Below are positions 1 to 9,210 of a stretch of 23,054 bases of DNA, piece by piece. The notes below the pieces were generated by a model. It made no database searches and had not been told where the DNA came from. It saw only the letters and a list, made by a program, of their open reading frames with translations. How positions within the stretch are numbered: the stretch's first letter is position 1; every line of letters starts with the position of its first letter. A program made the translations under genes and the position numbers. The DNA comes from Elusimicrobiota bacterium (GTDB lineage: Bacteria; CG03; SLGR01; JAGXOG01), in assembly GCA_027858455.1 (NCBI GenBank), contig JAQICQ010000104.1, positions 1 to 23,054 of the forward strand. Direction: 5' to 3'.

Positions 1-1292
1 CATTTAAGTTGTGGTTCACTCCCACCCGCATGGCTTCTTTTGAAGACGATGTTCTTATTCTCGAAGTCCCTAATAAATATTTTTCCGACTGGATGAGAAA
101 AAACAGCACCAAGATACTGGATGCCTTAAAAGAAATAACCGATACGCAGAATCCAAAAATTGATTTCGTGATAAATGCCCCTGAAATTTCTTACGTTTCA
201 GATAAAGATAATAACATACCTGACCCAACTTATCAACCCCAGGATAAGGTTGAATTTCCAAAAACCGACCTTAATCCACGGTATACTTTTGACAGTTTTA
301 TAGTGGGGCCTTCTAACAGATTCGCGCAAGCCGTAGCTGAAGCAGTCTCCAACGAACCCGGAATACAATATAACCCTTTATTTATATACAGCGGGGTAGG
401 GTTGGGAAAAACCCATCTCCTGCATTCAATAGGCCATAGAATAAAAAAAAACTTTCCACAAAAAAGAGTTCTCTATATAACCTGTGAGAAATTTACACAA
501 GAGATGATTGACAGCCTCCAGAATAAAAAGATGCTGGAATTTAACAGGAAATATCTCAACGTTTCTACTCTTCTTATGGACGATATCCAGTTCCTTGAAG
601 GGAAAAACACAACCCAGGACGTCTTTTTTCATATTTTCAATAATCTCTATGAGTCTCACAATCAGGTAGTCTTTACCTCGGATAAACCGCCCAGCAAACT
701 CACTACTCTGGAAGAAAGGCTGAGTTCCAGGTTTCAATGGGGAGTTATCACAGATATACAACCTCCGGATTTAGAAACAAGAATCGCTATACTTCAGTCA
801 AAGGCAGAAAGAGAAGATCTGGAAGTACCTAATGATGTTCTCCTTTTTATAGCTAAAAATATAAAAGACAATATAAGAAAACTTGAAGGGGCTTTAATAA
901 GAATATATGCTTTTTCTTCTCTTACAGGAAGTGAAGTAACTGTGGATAACTCAAAAGAAATTCTTAAAGATATTATTTCCGAAGACAAGGAATCATTTAC
1001 GGTAACTATTGATAATATACAAAATACTATAGCTGAACATTATCATTTGCAGGTTAAAGACCTTGTAGGCAGAAAACGTCACAGGAATATAGTTTTTCCC
1101 AGGCATCTTGCTATGTATTTATCCAGAAAACTTACAGAAAACTCCACTACTGAAATAGGCAATCAATTCGGTAAACGAGATCATACTACGGTTATGTACG
1201 GCTGTAAAGTTATTAACAAAAAATTAAAAGAAGACCCGTATTTTGAAAAAATATTAAGTAAACTTGTTAATAAGATTAAATTATCCGATTAG
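1..1292 (+). CDS. dnaA: Chromosomal replication initiator DnaA (5' end missing)
   Basis: DnaA binds DnaA boxes and melts the origin as an ATP-bound filament, then recruits the replicative helicase. The gene enters from the left edge. The frame is open to the first bases and reads F-K-L-W-F-T-P, matching the middle of domain I (compare FSMWIRPL in E. coli), so the TTG at 9 is an internal Leu codon and the true start lies upstream. Counting from that codon, Walker A GVGLGKT is at 129-135, Walker B LLMDDIQF at 188-195, an arginine-finger region ERLSSRF at about 236-242, and the domain IV signature IGNQFGKRDHTTVMYG at 383-398, with the DnaA-box-reading GKRDHTT segment intact. Only about the first 20-25 residues appear to be missing. 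The stop TAG is at 1290-1292, followed by the AT-rich gap before dnaN. Confidence 0.98.
   Translation, partial: FKLWFTPTRMASFEDDVLILEVPNKYFSDWMRKNSTKILDALKEITDTQNPKIDFVINAPEISYVSDKDNNIPDPTYQPQDKVEFPKTDLNPRYTFDSFIVGPSNRFAQAVAEAVSNEPGIQYNPLFIYSGVGLGKTHLLHSIGHRIKKNFPQKRVLYITCEKFTQEMIDSLQNKKMLEFNRKYLNVSTLLMDDIQFLEGKNTTQDVFFHIFNNLYESHNQVVFTSDKPPSKLTTLEERLSSRFQWGVITDIQPPDLETRIAILQSKAEREDLEVPNDVLLFIAKNIKDNIRKLEGALIRIYAFSSLTGSEVTVDNSKEILKDIISEDKESFTVTIDNIQNTIAEHYHLQVKDLVGRKRHRNIVFPRHLAMYLSRKLTENSTTEIGNQFGKRDHTTVMYGCKVINKKLKEDPYFEKILSKLVNKIKLSD
941..949 (-). promoter_or_regulatory. Perfect consensus DnaA box inside dnaA
   Basis: The plus strand reads TGTGGATAA, so the minus strand is TTATCCACA, the exact E. 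coli-type DnaA-box consensus. It lies within the dnaA coding sequence (Val-Asp-Asn codons), about 340 bp upstream of the AT-rich dnaA-dnaN gap. It is the only perfect match I noticed in the window. A single 9-mer can occur by chance and the position is constrained by coding, so a role in initiation or dnaA autoregulation is inference. Confidence 0.35.
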
Positions 1293-1469
1293 TTGTTAAT
1301 TACTTTAATAACTATAAGAATTATTAACAGATTTTAAACAGTTAATTTAAAGTCAATAAAAAACGGCTTTTAAACAAATTAACAGCGATTATAATTAATA
1401 ATAGTAATTTATTTAAATAATATTATTATTAATACTAACGGAACTATAAAAAAGAAAAAGTTAAAAACC
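1293..1469. other. oriC: Candidate replication origin (oriC/DUE) between dnaA and dnaN
   Basis: This 177-bp non-coding gap is only about 16% G+C, and one core stretch, 1388-1434, is almost pure A/T. Its left half carries four copies of a TTAA(A)CA motif: 1324-1330 TTAACAG, 1334-1341 TTAAACAG, 1370-1376 TTAAACA and 1379-1385 TTAACAG. TTATTAACA at 1321-1329 is one mismatch from the DnaA-box pattern TTATNCACA. The AT-rich right half includes TAATAATAG, similar to a DnaA-trio run. A position between dnaA and dnaN is a common oriC site. There is no perfect DnaA box in the gap, and the sequence upstream of dnaA is not visible, so the origin could be there instead. Confidence 0.45.
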
Positions 1470-1481
1470 AGGAGGAAACTT

Positions 1482-2597
1482 ATGAAACTAAATTTGAAAA
1501 CTGATGAAGTCTTAAATGTACTGTCTAAAGTATTACCGGCGGCGTCTACCAGGAGTACTTTACCGTCTCTTTCTCATTTCTTATTTGAAGCCAAGGATGA
1601 TAAACTTAAGATTTACGCAACTGACTTAGAAATAGGTATAGAAACAACTATTCCCGTTGATGTGGAAAAAGAAGGAACCACCACTATACCCGCAAAAAGG
1701 CTTTATAATATAGTAAGCGTTATAGATTCAGAGACCATAACCCTTAAGAAAGTAAATGAATCAACATATAAAATAACCGATAACGACGGGAAAACAACTT
1801 TTAACATTAAATGCAGCAATGCCGATGATTTTCCGAAATTGCCTGATCTCAAATCCGAGAAAAAAGCCCAGATAGATTCAGATTTATTAATGGAATCCAT
1901 AAACAAAGTAATAGTTTCTGTTTCAAAAGATGAATCAAGGTATGTATTGTGCGGTGTTTATTTTGAAAGTGAGGGAGATTCATTTAATATGGTTTCTACC
2001 GACGGGAGAAAACTTTCTCTTTATAAAAATAAACTTAAAGAAAAAGGTGACAATATAAAAGCTGTCATACCGACAAATGCAGTAAATATATTAAGTAAGA
2101 CATTAAAAGATGAAGACAACGAGGTAAGCATAAATTTAAATATTTCAGAAAACCAGATAGATTTCAGGTCAGGGAATACAGTAGTTTATTCACGGTTAAT
2201 AGAAGGCGATTATCCTAACTATAAACAGGTAATTCCGGAAAAAACAGATAAGAATATAACTATTGATACCGCTGATCTTCTTTTAGCCACTAAAAAAATG
2301 ATGGCTGTATCCCAGGAAGTATCGCATCCGGTAACTTATACATTTAAAAATAATAAACTTATTCTTTCATCACAGTCATCGGATGATATAGGAAGCGGCT
2401 CAAGTTCAATAGACATAGAATATAAAGGCAAGGAGATTGAAATAGCTTTTAACCCCAGCTTTATAACCAATACTCTTAAAGTCATTAAAAGTGAGAAGAT
2501 AATTCTCGGACTTACTACCTCTATAAATCCCGGAAAAATAACGGCAGCTTCCGGAGAAGAAAATTATATAGGAGTAATTATGCCCATGAGACCGTAA
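1482..2597 (+). CDS. dnaN: DNA polymerase III beta subunit (sliding clamp)
   Basis: The beta clamp is a ring dimer that tethers DNA polymerase III and many repair proteins to DNA. The 371-residue product has the usual length for three clamp folds. It opens MKLNLKTDEVLNVLSKV, has the characteristic YVLCGVYFE and STDGRKLS stretches in the middle domain, and ends in MPMRP, the conserved C-terminus that forms part of the partner-binding pocket. The start is supported by a strong Shine-Dalgarno AGGAGG at 1470-1475, six bases before ATG. It lies directly downstream of the origin candidate and 10 bp before recF, in the standard order. Confidence 0.98.
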   Translation: MKLNLKTDEVLNVLSKVLPAASTRSTLPSLSHFLFEAKDDKLKIYATDLEIGIETTIPVDVEKEGTTTIPAKRLYNIVSVIDSETITLKKVNESTYKITDNDGKTTFNIKCSNADDFPKLPDLKSEKKAQIDSDLLMESINKVIVSVSKDESRYVLCGVYFESEGDSFNMVSTDGRKLSLYKNKLKEKGDNIKAVIPTNAVNILSKTLKDEDNEVSINLNISENQIDFRSGNTVVYSRLIEGDYPNYKQVIPEKTDKNITIDTADLLLATKKMMAVSQEVSHPVTYTFKNNKLILSSQSSDDIGSGSSSIDIEYKGKEIEIAFNPSFITNTLKVIKSEKIILGLTTSINPGKITAASGEENYIGVIMPMRP

Positions 2598-2607
2598 GAA
2601 CTGAAAG

Positions 2608-3636
2608 TTGCTCTTAAAAAAACTTAAACTTGTAAATTTCAGGAATTATAAAAACAGAGATTTTAATTTTTCGGACGGGATTAACATAATTACGGGAAAA
2701 AACGGTGTGGGAAAAACAAATATCCTTGAATCGATATTTCTTCTTTCAACGAGTACATCGCATAAAACTAACTTAAAAAAATATTTAGTAAACAGGGATG
2801 AGAACGGATTTGCGGTTATTGCCCGGCTTCAGGAAAACAAAGTCAAATATAATTTTGAAGTCAAATACAGCGGTAATTTAAATTATTTAACTAGTATAAA
2901 TGCATCTTCGGTAAAACGTGACGAATTTTTAAAAAATTTTCCGGTAATTTTATTTTCGCCTAAAGATATTGAAATAATCGGTGGATCGCCGGCCGGTATA
3001 AGAAGAATGTTAAATATAAATATAGCCCAGACGTATCCCGAGTATGCTGATGCGCTTAGGAGATACAGCCGGGCGCTTAAAGAAAGGAACGCTCTTTTAA
3101 AAGATCTAGACCGGATTGACGAGAAAAACAGGATCTTTTTAAAAAGTTTCACGGATACTTTAAAAAAAGAAGCCGCGCCTATAATACGGAAACGAAAATT
3201 ATTTATTGAAAAGATAAACCAAATTATAAAAATTGAATCAGATGATATGAATTTAAAGAATGATTTTAAGATTGATTACTCAATATCGGCTTATTCAGGG
3301 AATGCCAGTGATATTAAAGATATAAAATATGGGTACACTACTTGGGGTCCCCAAAGGGATACATTTGAGTTTATTTTAAATTTAAATTTTATTAAGGATT
3401 ACGGTTCGCGAGGGGAACATAAAATGGCTGTTATTTTATATAAGTTGGCTTTATGGAATTATATAGCTAAAAAAAGGAAAGTGGACCCTTTAATACTTTT
3501 TGACGATGTATTCGGCGAACTCGATATAGATATGAGAACTAAAATTAAAGAGCGTATAGAGAATGTTCAGTCTGTAATTACGGCCACCGAAATTCCGGAT
3601 GTTATAGGCAAAAAAGCAAAAGTTATAAAAATATGA
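2608..3636 (+). CDS. recF: DNA replication and repair protein RecF
   Basis: RecF is an SMC/ABC-type ATPase that, with RecO and RecR, loads RecA at single-strand gaps. The start is TTG at 2608, ten bases after dnaN. It gives MLLKKLKLVNFRNY, the normal RecF N-terminus, although no good ribosome binding site is visible, so translational coupling to dnaN is likely. Walker A GKNGVGKT is at residues 30-37, the ABC signature GSRGEHK at 266-272, and Walker B plus D-loop LILFDDVFGELD at about 295-306. At 342 residues it is slightly short for the family. Its partner recR is in the same window at 14791. The next gene overlaps its stop by 4 bp. Confidence 0.96.
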   Translation: MLLKKLKLVNFRNYKNRDFNFSDGINIITGKNGVGKTNILESIFLLSTSTSHKTNLKKYLVNRDENGFAVIARLQENKVKYNFEVKYSGNLNYLTSINASSVKRDEFLKNFPVILFSPKDIEIIGGSPAGIRRMLNINIAQTYPEYADALRRYSRALKERNALLKDLDRIDEKNRIFLKSFTDTLKKEAAPIIRKRKLFIEKINQIIKIESDDMNLKNDFKIDYSISAYSGNASDIKDIKYGYTTWGPQRDTFEFILNLNFIKDYGSRGEHKMAVILYKLALWNYIAKKRKVDPLILFDDVFGELDIDMRTKIKERIENVQSVITATEIPDVIGKKAKVIKI

Positions 3637-3899
3637 GTTGGAAAAAAGCAGGAAATATACTGGATAAAATAATAAAGAAGCCCGCCGGAAATTTAAAAGA
3701 CCGGATGGAAAAAGAATGGGACGAAATCGGCGAAAAAGAGAAAGCCGTTCCTGTACATTTTTCAGACGGGCTGCTTACATTAAAGGTAAAAAACAGCGCT
3801 TATCTGCAGGAGCTGACTTATAAAAAAGAAGAAATTAAGGAAAAATTAAACAGTCGGCTTAATATAGAGATTAAGAACATAAAATTTATTTTCAGTTAA
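3633..3899 (+). CDS. dciA: DciA/DUF721 family protein (probable helicase loader)
   Basis: An 88-residue DUF721 protein. DciA is the ancestral bacterial loader of the replicative helicase DnaB in lineages that lack DnaC or DnaI. Visible family features are an N-terminal helix, W29-D-E-I-G, then a strand HFSDGLLTLKVKNSAYLQEL and a C-terminal LN...IKNIKFIF strand, matching the KH-like DUF721 core. ATG overlaps the recF stop (ATGA at 3633-3636), so the two are translationally coupled. It lies between recF and gyrB, the usual DUF721 position near origins. Family assignment is firm. The loader role is transferred from characterised homologues. Confidence 0.85.
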   Translation: MSWKKAGNILDKIIKKPAGNLKDRMEKEWDEIGEKEKAVPVHFSDGLLTLKVKNSAYLQELTYKKEEIKEKLNSRLNIEIKNIKFIFS

Positions 3900-3915
3900 G
3901 GAAGGAGACGCGTAA

Positions 3916-6282
3916 ATGAACGCAAAGAAACAAGAGTATACAGCAAAAAATATTAAGGTTTTAGAAGGGCTCAAAGCCGTCCGTAAAAGGCCGGCCATGT
4001 ATATCGGCGCAACCTCGGCAACGGGGCTTCATCATTTAGTCTATGAGGTTGTTGATAATTCTATAGACGAAGTTTTAGCGGGACACTGTAAAAATATCAA
4101 TGTAACAGTTAAAAATAACGGCAGTGTAAAAGTTGTGGATGACGGAAGAGGAATTCCCGTAGATATTCACGATAAGTATAAAATTTCCGCGGTCGAGGTT
4201 ATAATGACCAAACTTCATGCCGGCGGAAAATTTGACGATAAAACTTATAAAGTTTCCGGCGGGCTTCACGGAGTAGGTGTTTCGGTAGTAAACGCCCTAT
4301 CTAAATGGCTTGAAGTTGAGATAAATTCAAATGGCAAAATATATACACAGGTTTATGAACGCGGCAAGCCGGTCACTAAATTAAAAGTTAAAGGAAAGAC
4401 CACAGATAAGGGAACTACCATAACGTTCATGCCAGACGAAGAGATATTTAAAGAAACCACAGAGTTTGATTTTGATACACTTTCTACAAGAATGAGGGAG
4501 CTGGCTTTTTTAAACGCGGGAACGAATATAACCATAATAGACGAAAAAACCGATAAGAGCCATTCTTTTTGTTATCAGGGAGGAATAACATCCTTTGTTA
4601 AATATTTAAATTCCGGTAAAGAATCGCTGCACAGCGAACCGATATATTTTGAAAAAGAAGAAGATGACGTAAAAGTTGAAATTGCAATGGAATACAACAG
4701 CGGCTATTCAAGGAATCTTTTTTCTTTTGCCAATAATATAAACACAAAAGAAGGTGGAACTCATCTTTCCGGGTTTAAATCCGCTCTTACCCGGACGGTA
4801 AACAATTATATTAAGAGAAATATGAAAGATGATTTTAAATTGTCCGGGAACGACGCCCGGGAAGGGCTTACGGCGGTAATAAGCGTAAAACTTCCCGAGC
4901 CTCAGTTTGAAGGTCAGACAAAGACAAAACTGGGTAACTCTGAAATCATGGGTATTGTGACTTCAGTAGTTAACGAAAAACTGGAATATTTTATGGAGGA
5001 AAACCCTTCAGTTTCAAAGAAAATAATTTCCAAGGCCGTTGCCGCCCACCGGGCCAGGGAGGCGGCTAAAAAAGCCAGAGAGCTTACCAGAAGAAAGAGC
5101 GCTCTTGATGTTACTACACTTCCCGGAAAACTTGCCGATTGTATAGAACGGGACCCGGCAAAATGCGAACTCTATATAGTTGAGGGAGACAGCGCCGGCG
5201 GTTCGGCAAAGCTGGGAAGGGACAGGCAATACCAGGCGATTCTTCCCTTAAAAGGAAAGATTTTAAACGTGGAGAAAGCCCGGCTGGATAAAATTTTAAG
5301 AAACGATGAGATAAAAGCTCTTATAACCGGAGTGGGGTGTGGTATTGAGGAGGATTTTGACATTTCCAAACTCCGATATCATAAAATTATTATCATGACC
5401 GACTCTGATGTGGACGGAGCTCATATACGCACTCTTCTTTTAACTTTCTTTTTCCGCCAGATGTATGAGCTTCTTGAAAACGGCAACATATATATTGCCC
5501 AGCCGCCTCTTTACAGGATAAAGAAGCGAAAAAATTCAAAGTATATCCAGAAAGAAAAAGATATGGTGGAATATCTCTTAAAACGGGGGGTAAAAGATAC
5601 GGTTATAACTAAAAGTTTGGATTCTAAATTTAAGATAGATACGGCATCGGATATAAAAAAACTAATGAAATACGCCGGTGATTATGCTAGGTTTACCGAG
5701 AGGTTAGACCACAAAGGCATAACCATGGAACATGTTCGCAAGCTGGAAAACGATAATCTTCCCATGTATAAAGTTATTGAGAAAGACGGCTCAGAAAAAC
5801 TCGTCTATACGGAAGAAGAGCTAAAGAATATAAAACAGGATTTTTTCAGCGATTCAGAAGAGGAAGTGGTAACCGAAGAAGAGGGATTAAAGATAATAGA
5901 TCTCTGGGAACTAAAACCGCTCATGGGGATAAGAGAAAAATTCAAGGAGCTGGATATTGATGTAAGAAATGATAATTTCAATGTAAGATGGAAAGGCTCT
6001 GTTGAAGTTGAAAATGTTGATATATACGGCGCGCTTGAGTCAATAAAAAATAAAGGCAGAAAAGGTATTACAATACAGCGCTATAAAGGTCTTGGAGAAA
6101 TGAATCCCGTTCAGCTTTGGGAAACTACGATGGATCCGGAGTTCCGGAAACTGCTGAAAGTAAGTATGGAGGATACAGTTGCCGCCGATAAGATATTTAC
6201 AACCCTTATGGGCAGTAAGGTTGCCCCGAGGAAAAAATTCATACAGGATCACGCAAAAGAAGTAAGCAATTTAGATATTTAA
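3916..6282 (+). CDS. gyrB: DNA gyrase subunit B
   Basis: The ATPase/TOPRIM subunit of gyrase, which with GyrA introduces negative supercoils. A Shine-Dalgarno GAAGGAG at 3901-3907 precedes ATG. GHKL ATPase motifs: EVVDNSIDE with E44 and N48, DDGRGIP at 75-81, and GGLHGVG at 115-121. The EGQTKTKLGN segment precedes the TOPRIM domain, which has EGDSAGG with catalytic E423 and DSDVDG with metal ligands D496, D498 and D500. The C-terminal RYKGLGEMNP...TTMDP tail is intact. At 788 residues it is about 150 longer than short GyrBs (about 640). The extra material is a charged insert at roughly 535-700 between TOPRIM and the tail, as in E. coli-type GyrB. gyrA follows after 13 bp. Confidence 0.98.
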   Translation: MNAKKQEYTAKNIKVLEGLKAVRKRPAMYIGATSATGLHHLVYEVVDNSIDEVLAGHCKNINVTVKNNGSVKVVDDGRGIPVDIHDKYKISAVEVIMTKLHAGGKFDDKTYKVSGGLHGVGVSVVNALSKWLEVEINSNGKIYTQVYERGKPVTKLKVKGKTTDKGTTITFMPDEEIFKETTEFDFDTLSTRMRELAFLNAGTNITIIDEKTDKSHSFCYQGGITSFVKYLNSGKESLHSEPIYFEKEEDDVKVEIAMEYNSGYSRNLFSFANNINTKEGGTHLSGFKSALTRTVNNYIKRNMKDDFKLSGNDAREGLTAVISVKLPEPQFEGQTKTKLGNSEIMGIVTSVVNEKLEYFMEENPSVSKKIISKAVAAHRAREAAKKARELTRRKSALDVTTLPGKLADCIERDPAKCELYIVEGDSAGGSAKLGRDRQYQAILPLKGKILNVEKARLDKILRNDEIKALITGVGCGIEEDFDISKLRYHKIIIMTDSDVDGAHIRTLLLTFFFRQMYELLENGNIYIAQPPLYRIKKRKNSKYIQKEKDMVEYLLKRGVKDTVITKSLDSKFKIDTASDIKKLMKYAGDYARFTERLDHKGITMEHVRKLENDNLPMYKVIEKDGSEKLVYTEEELKNIKQDFFSDSEEEVVTEEEGLKIIDLWELKPLMGIREKFKELDIDVRNDNFNVRWKGSVEVENVDIYGALESIKNKGRKGITIQRYKGLGEMNPVQLWETTMDPEFRKLLKVSMEDTVAADKIFTTLMGSKVAPRKKFIQDHAKEVSNLDI

Positions 6283-6295
6283 AAAAGAGGAATAG

Positions 6296-8767
6296 ATGGC
6301 TAAAAACGATAATAAAGAACTTATAAAGGATCAGTATCTCGAAAATCAAAATATAGAAGACGAGATGAAAACATGTTATATAGATTACGCTATGAGCGTA
6401 ATTGTAGGCCGGGCTCTTCCCGATGTCAGGGACGGCTTAAAGCCTGTTCACCGGCGAATACTTTACGCTATGAATGACATGTCTTTGTATTACAATAAAT
6501 CTTACAAAAAGTGCGCCCGTATAGTCGGTGAAGTTTTAGGTAAATATCATCCCCATGGTGACCAGGCGGTCTACAACAGCATGGTTCGGATGGTACAGGA
6601 CTTTTCTATGAGATCGCCGCTTTTAGATGGACAGGGCAACTATGGTTCCGTGGACGGAGATTCGGCGGCGGCGATGAGATACACAGAAATACGCATGCAG
6701 AAGATATCTGATGAGATGATGCGGGACATCAACAAGGAGACGGTGGATTTTACGCCTAATTTCGACGGCAGCCTTGAAGAACCTACTGTGCTTCCGGCCA
6801 ATGTTCCCAACCTCCTGGTAAACGGATCTTCGGGCATTGCGGTCGGAATGGCCACAAGTATACCACCTCACAACCTCAAAGAGGTCTCCGAAGGCTTGCT
6901 TAATCTTATAGCTAACCCGGATATTACAATAGACGAACTGATGGAATCCATAAAAGCCCCTGATTTTCCCACCGGCGCCGAGATATGCGGACTTTCGGGA
7001 GCAAAACAAGCATATCATACAGGGAGGGGTTCGGTTAAAATTCGCGCAAAGGTAATCCAGGAAGAGTTAAAGCGTAATAAAGTCGCGTTAATAGTAAAAG
7101 AAATTCCTTATCTTACCAATAAGGCAAAGACGATTGAGCATATTGCGCAGCTTGTTAAAGATAAGAAAATTGAGGGAATTACCGACCTCAGAGACGAGAG
7201 CAGCCGGGAAGGAATAAGAATACGGATTGAACTTTCCCAGAACGCCAATCCCGAGGTTGTCTTGAATCAGCTTTATAATCACAGCCGGCTCCAGTCAACT
7301 TTCGGAATAACTATGATATCTATAGTTGACGGTCAGCCGAGGTTACTTAATCTTAAGCAGATGCTTGAATATTATCTTGCGCATCGTCGGGTTATTATAA
7401 GAAGAAGCACTAAGTATGATCTTAAAAAAGCCGAAGCAAGGGCTCATATAGTTGAAGGACTTCGGATAGCATTAGAAAATATTGATGAAATTGTAAAGAT
7501 TATTAAGAAGTCCAGCGACCGGGAAGATGCGGAAAAGAAACTTATCGCCAAATACAGTCTCTCAGAAATTCAAAGTAAAGCTATTCTTGATATGCGTCTG
7601 CACCGGCTTACTTCTCTGGAAATGGATAAGCTTGAAGAAGAGTACAAGGAGCTCATAAAAGAGATAGAAAGGTGCAAGGCCATACTTAAAAGTCCGAAAA
7701 AAGTTGAAAATATTATTAAAAAACAGATTAAAGAAGTATCCGATAGTTTTGGGACCGAAAGAGTAACTGAAATTGGGATGTCCCTTGACGATCTTGAAAA
7801 AAGCGACCTTATAAAAGAAGAAGAGATGGTAGTTACTATGTCTAATACCGGATATATAAAAAGGCTGCCGCTCACCACCTATAAAGCTCAGCGCCGGGGA
7901 GGCCGGGGAAAGAAAGGCATGGCTACTAAAGAGGATGATTTTCTGGAAGATCTCTTTATAACTTCTACACATTCCTATATGCTCTTTTTCACAAACCAGG
8001 GTAATGTTTACTGGATGAAGGTTTATAATCTTCCCAGCGCGTCAAGAAATGCCAAAGGCAAAGCAGTTGTAAATCTTCTGAGGCTGGAGCGGGATGAAAA
8101 AATAACCGCCATGATAGCGGTCAGGGATTTTGAAAAAGTAAAAGATAATTATCTTATAATGTCCACTGCTAAAGGCATAGTTAAAAAGAGTAAACTTGAA
8201 GCCTATTCCCGCCCGAGGAAGGGAGGGATAATTGCCGTGAATCTTGATGAAGACGACCGGCTTATATCAGTTAAACAGACCTGCGGCGACGACGAGATTA
8301 TTCTTACTACCTTAAAAGGCAAAGCAATAAGATTCAGCGAAAAAGACGTGAGGTCTATCGGACGAACAGGCCGGGGGGTCAAAGGAATAAACCTCGCCGA
8401 CAGCGACAGGGTGGTGGGCATGGAAGTTATAGAGGACGAAGGGGAGAGTCTGCTTACGGCCTGTAAAAACGGTTACGGCAAAAGAACGCCAATAGAAAAT
8501 TACCGGCTTCAAAAACGCGGAGGCAAAGGTATTATAAATATCAAAGCCTCTAAAAGAAACGGAGAGGTTGTTTCGGTAAGAAAAGTCGATATAAAAGACG
8601 AGATAATGCTCATAACCCAAAACGGTATAATAAACCGCCAGAAAGTAACCGGAATACGCTCAATAGGCAGAAATACCCAGGGAGTCCGTCTTCTTAAACT
8701 TGATAAAGATGACCGTCTTGTATCAGTGGCCCGAATAGCCAGAGAAGACATTGTTGAAGAAAACTGA
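6296..8767 (+). CDS. gyrA: DNA gyrase subunit A
   Basis: The DNA-cleaving and wrapping subunit of gyrase. Shine-Dalgarno AGAGG is at 6286-6290. The catalytic tyrosine is Y129 in AAMRYTEIR, and the winged-helix region is KYHPHGDQAVYN. The C-terminal beta-pinwheel carries a GyrA box QRRGGRG at 532-538, which marks true gyrase rather than topoisomerase IV. A related QKRGGKG occurs in a later blade. Length 823 is normal and there is no long acidic tail. Odd feature: the positions equivalent to E. coli Ser83 and Asp87 are Gln90 and Asn94. Archease follows after 11 bp, so the transcript probably continues. Confidence 0.98.
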   Translation: MAKNDNKELIKDQYLENQNIEDEMKTCYIDYAMSVIVGRALPDVRDGLKPVHRRILYAMNDMSLYYNKSYKKCARIVGEVLGKYHPHGDQAVYNSMVRMVQDFSMRSPLLDGQGNYGSVDGDSAAAMRYTEIRMQKISDEMMRDINKETVDFTPNFDGSLEEPTVLPANVPNLLVNGSSGIAVGMATSIPPHNLKEVSEGLLNLIANPDITIDELMESIKAPDFPTGAEICGLSGAKQAYHTGRGSVKIRAKVIQEELKRNKVALIVKEIPYLTNKAKTIEHIAQLVKDKKIEGITDLRDESSREGIRIRIELSQNANPEVVLNQLYNHSRLQSTFGITMISIVDGQPRLLNLKQMLEYYLAHRRVIIRRSTKYDLKKAEARAHIVEGLRIALENIDEIVKIIKKSSDREDAEKKLIAKYSLSEIQSKAILDMRLHRLTSLEMDKLEEEYKELIKEIERCKAILKSPKKVENIIKKQIKEVSDSFGTERVTEIGMSLDDLEKSDLIKEEEMVVTMSNTGYIKRLPLTTYKAQRRGGRGKKGMATKEDDFLEDLFITSTHSYMLFFTNQGNVYWMKVYNLPSASRNAKGKAVVNLLRLERDEKITAMIAVRDFEKVKDNYLIMSTAKGIVKKSKLEAYSRPRKGGIIAVNLDEDDRLISVKQTCGDDEIILTTLKGKAIRFSEKDVRSIGRTGRGVKGINLADSDRVVGMEVIEDEGESLLTACKNGYGKRTPIENYRLQKRGGKGIINIKASKRNGEVVSVRKVDIKDEIMLITQNGIINRQKVTGIRSIGRNTQGVRLLKLDKDDRLVSVARIAREDIVEEN

Positions 8768-8778
8768 TTTTTGGCTTT

Positions 8779-9210
8779 GTGGCTGAACAGCAAAAATTTA
8801 GAGAAATAGATCATTCATCCGATATAGCTGTTGAGGTTTACGGTTCAACTTTGGGCGAACTTTTTAACAGCGCGTTTGAAGGGCTGCTTTTTCTTGCTCT
8901 TGACAAAGGCAATGATAAAAGTAGGAAAAAAGAATCTGGAAAAAAGAAAATTCAGCTGGAAGCTTCGTCGCCCGAAGAACTTCTCGTTGATTTTTTAAAT
9001 GAAATTTTATTTTTAATAAACGCGGAAAATATTATGATTCAAAGCGGGAAAGTAACCGTAAAAGAAAATTATCTGGAAGCGGATTTAAGTATTTCCCGTG
9101 ACAGTGCCGAAAAATATATAAAACAGGAGATAAAAGCAGCGACCTACCACAACCTGGATATTATCCGTCGCAGGAGCTCGTTTAAAGCTACGGTATTTTT
9201 TGACACATGA
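8779..9210 (+). CDS. Archease (RtcB-activating protein)
   Basis: Archease speeds guanylylation of the RNA ligase RtcB and broadens its substrate use. The 143-residue product has the diagnostic N-terminus FREIDHSSDIAVEVYG, with metal-binding-type Asp11 and Asp15, then the STLGELFNSAFEGLL helix, the EELLVDFLNEILFL helix, and the C-terminal YHNLDI...FKATVFFDT strand ending in a conserved Asp. The start is GTG at 8779, which places the family motif at the right distance. No clear ribosome binding site is seen, so coupling to gyrA is possible. A Lys-rich loop at about 45-60 is not a core feature. The overlap with rtcB makes the functional link very likely. Confidence 0.93.
   Translation: MAEQQKFREIDHSSDIAVEVYGSTLGELFNSAFEGLLFLALDKGNDKSRKKESGKKKIQLEASSPEELLVDFLNEILFLINAENIMIQSGKVTVKENYLEADLSISRDSAEKYIKQEIKAATYHNLDIIRRRSSFKATVFFDT

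Noticed and set aside
6623..8814. Minus-strand open frames of 100-136 codons opposite gyrA
   Set aside because: They are shadows of the strongly supported gyrA frame, with low-complexity Ser/Phe-rich translations and no motifs.
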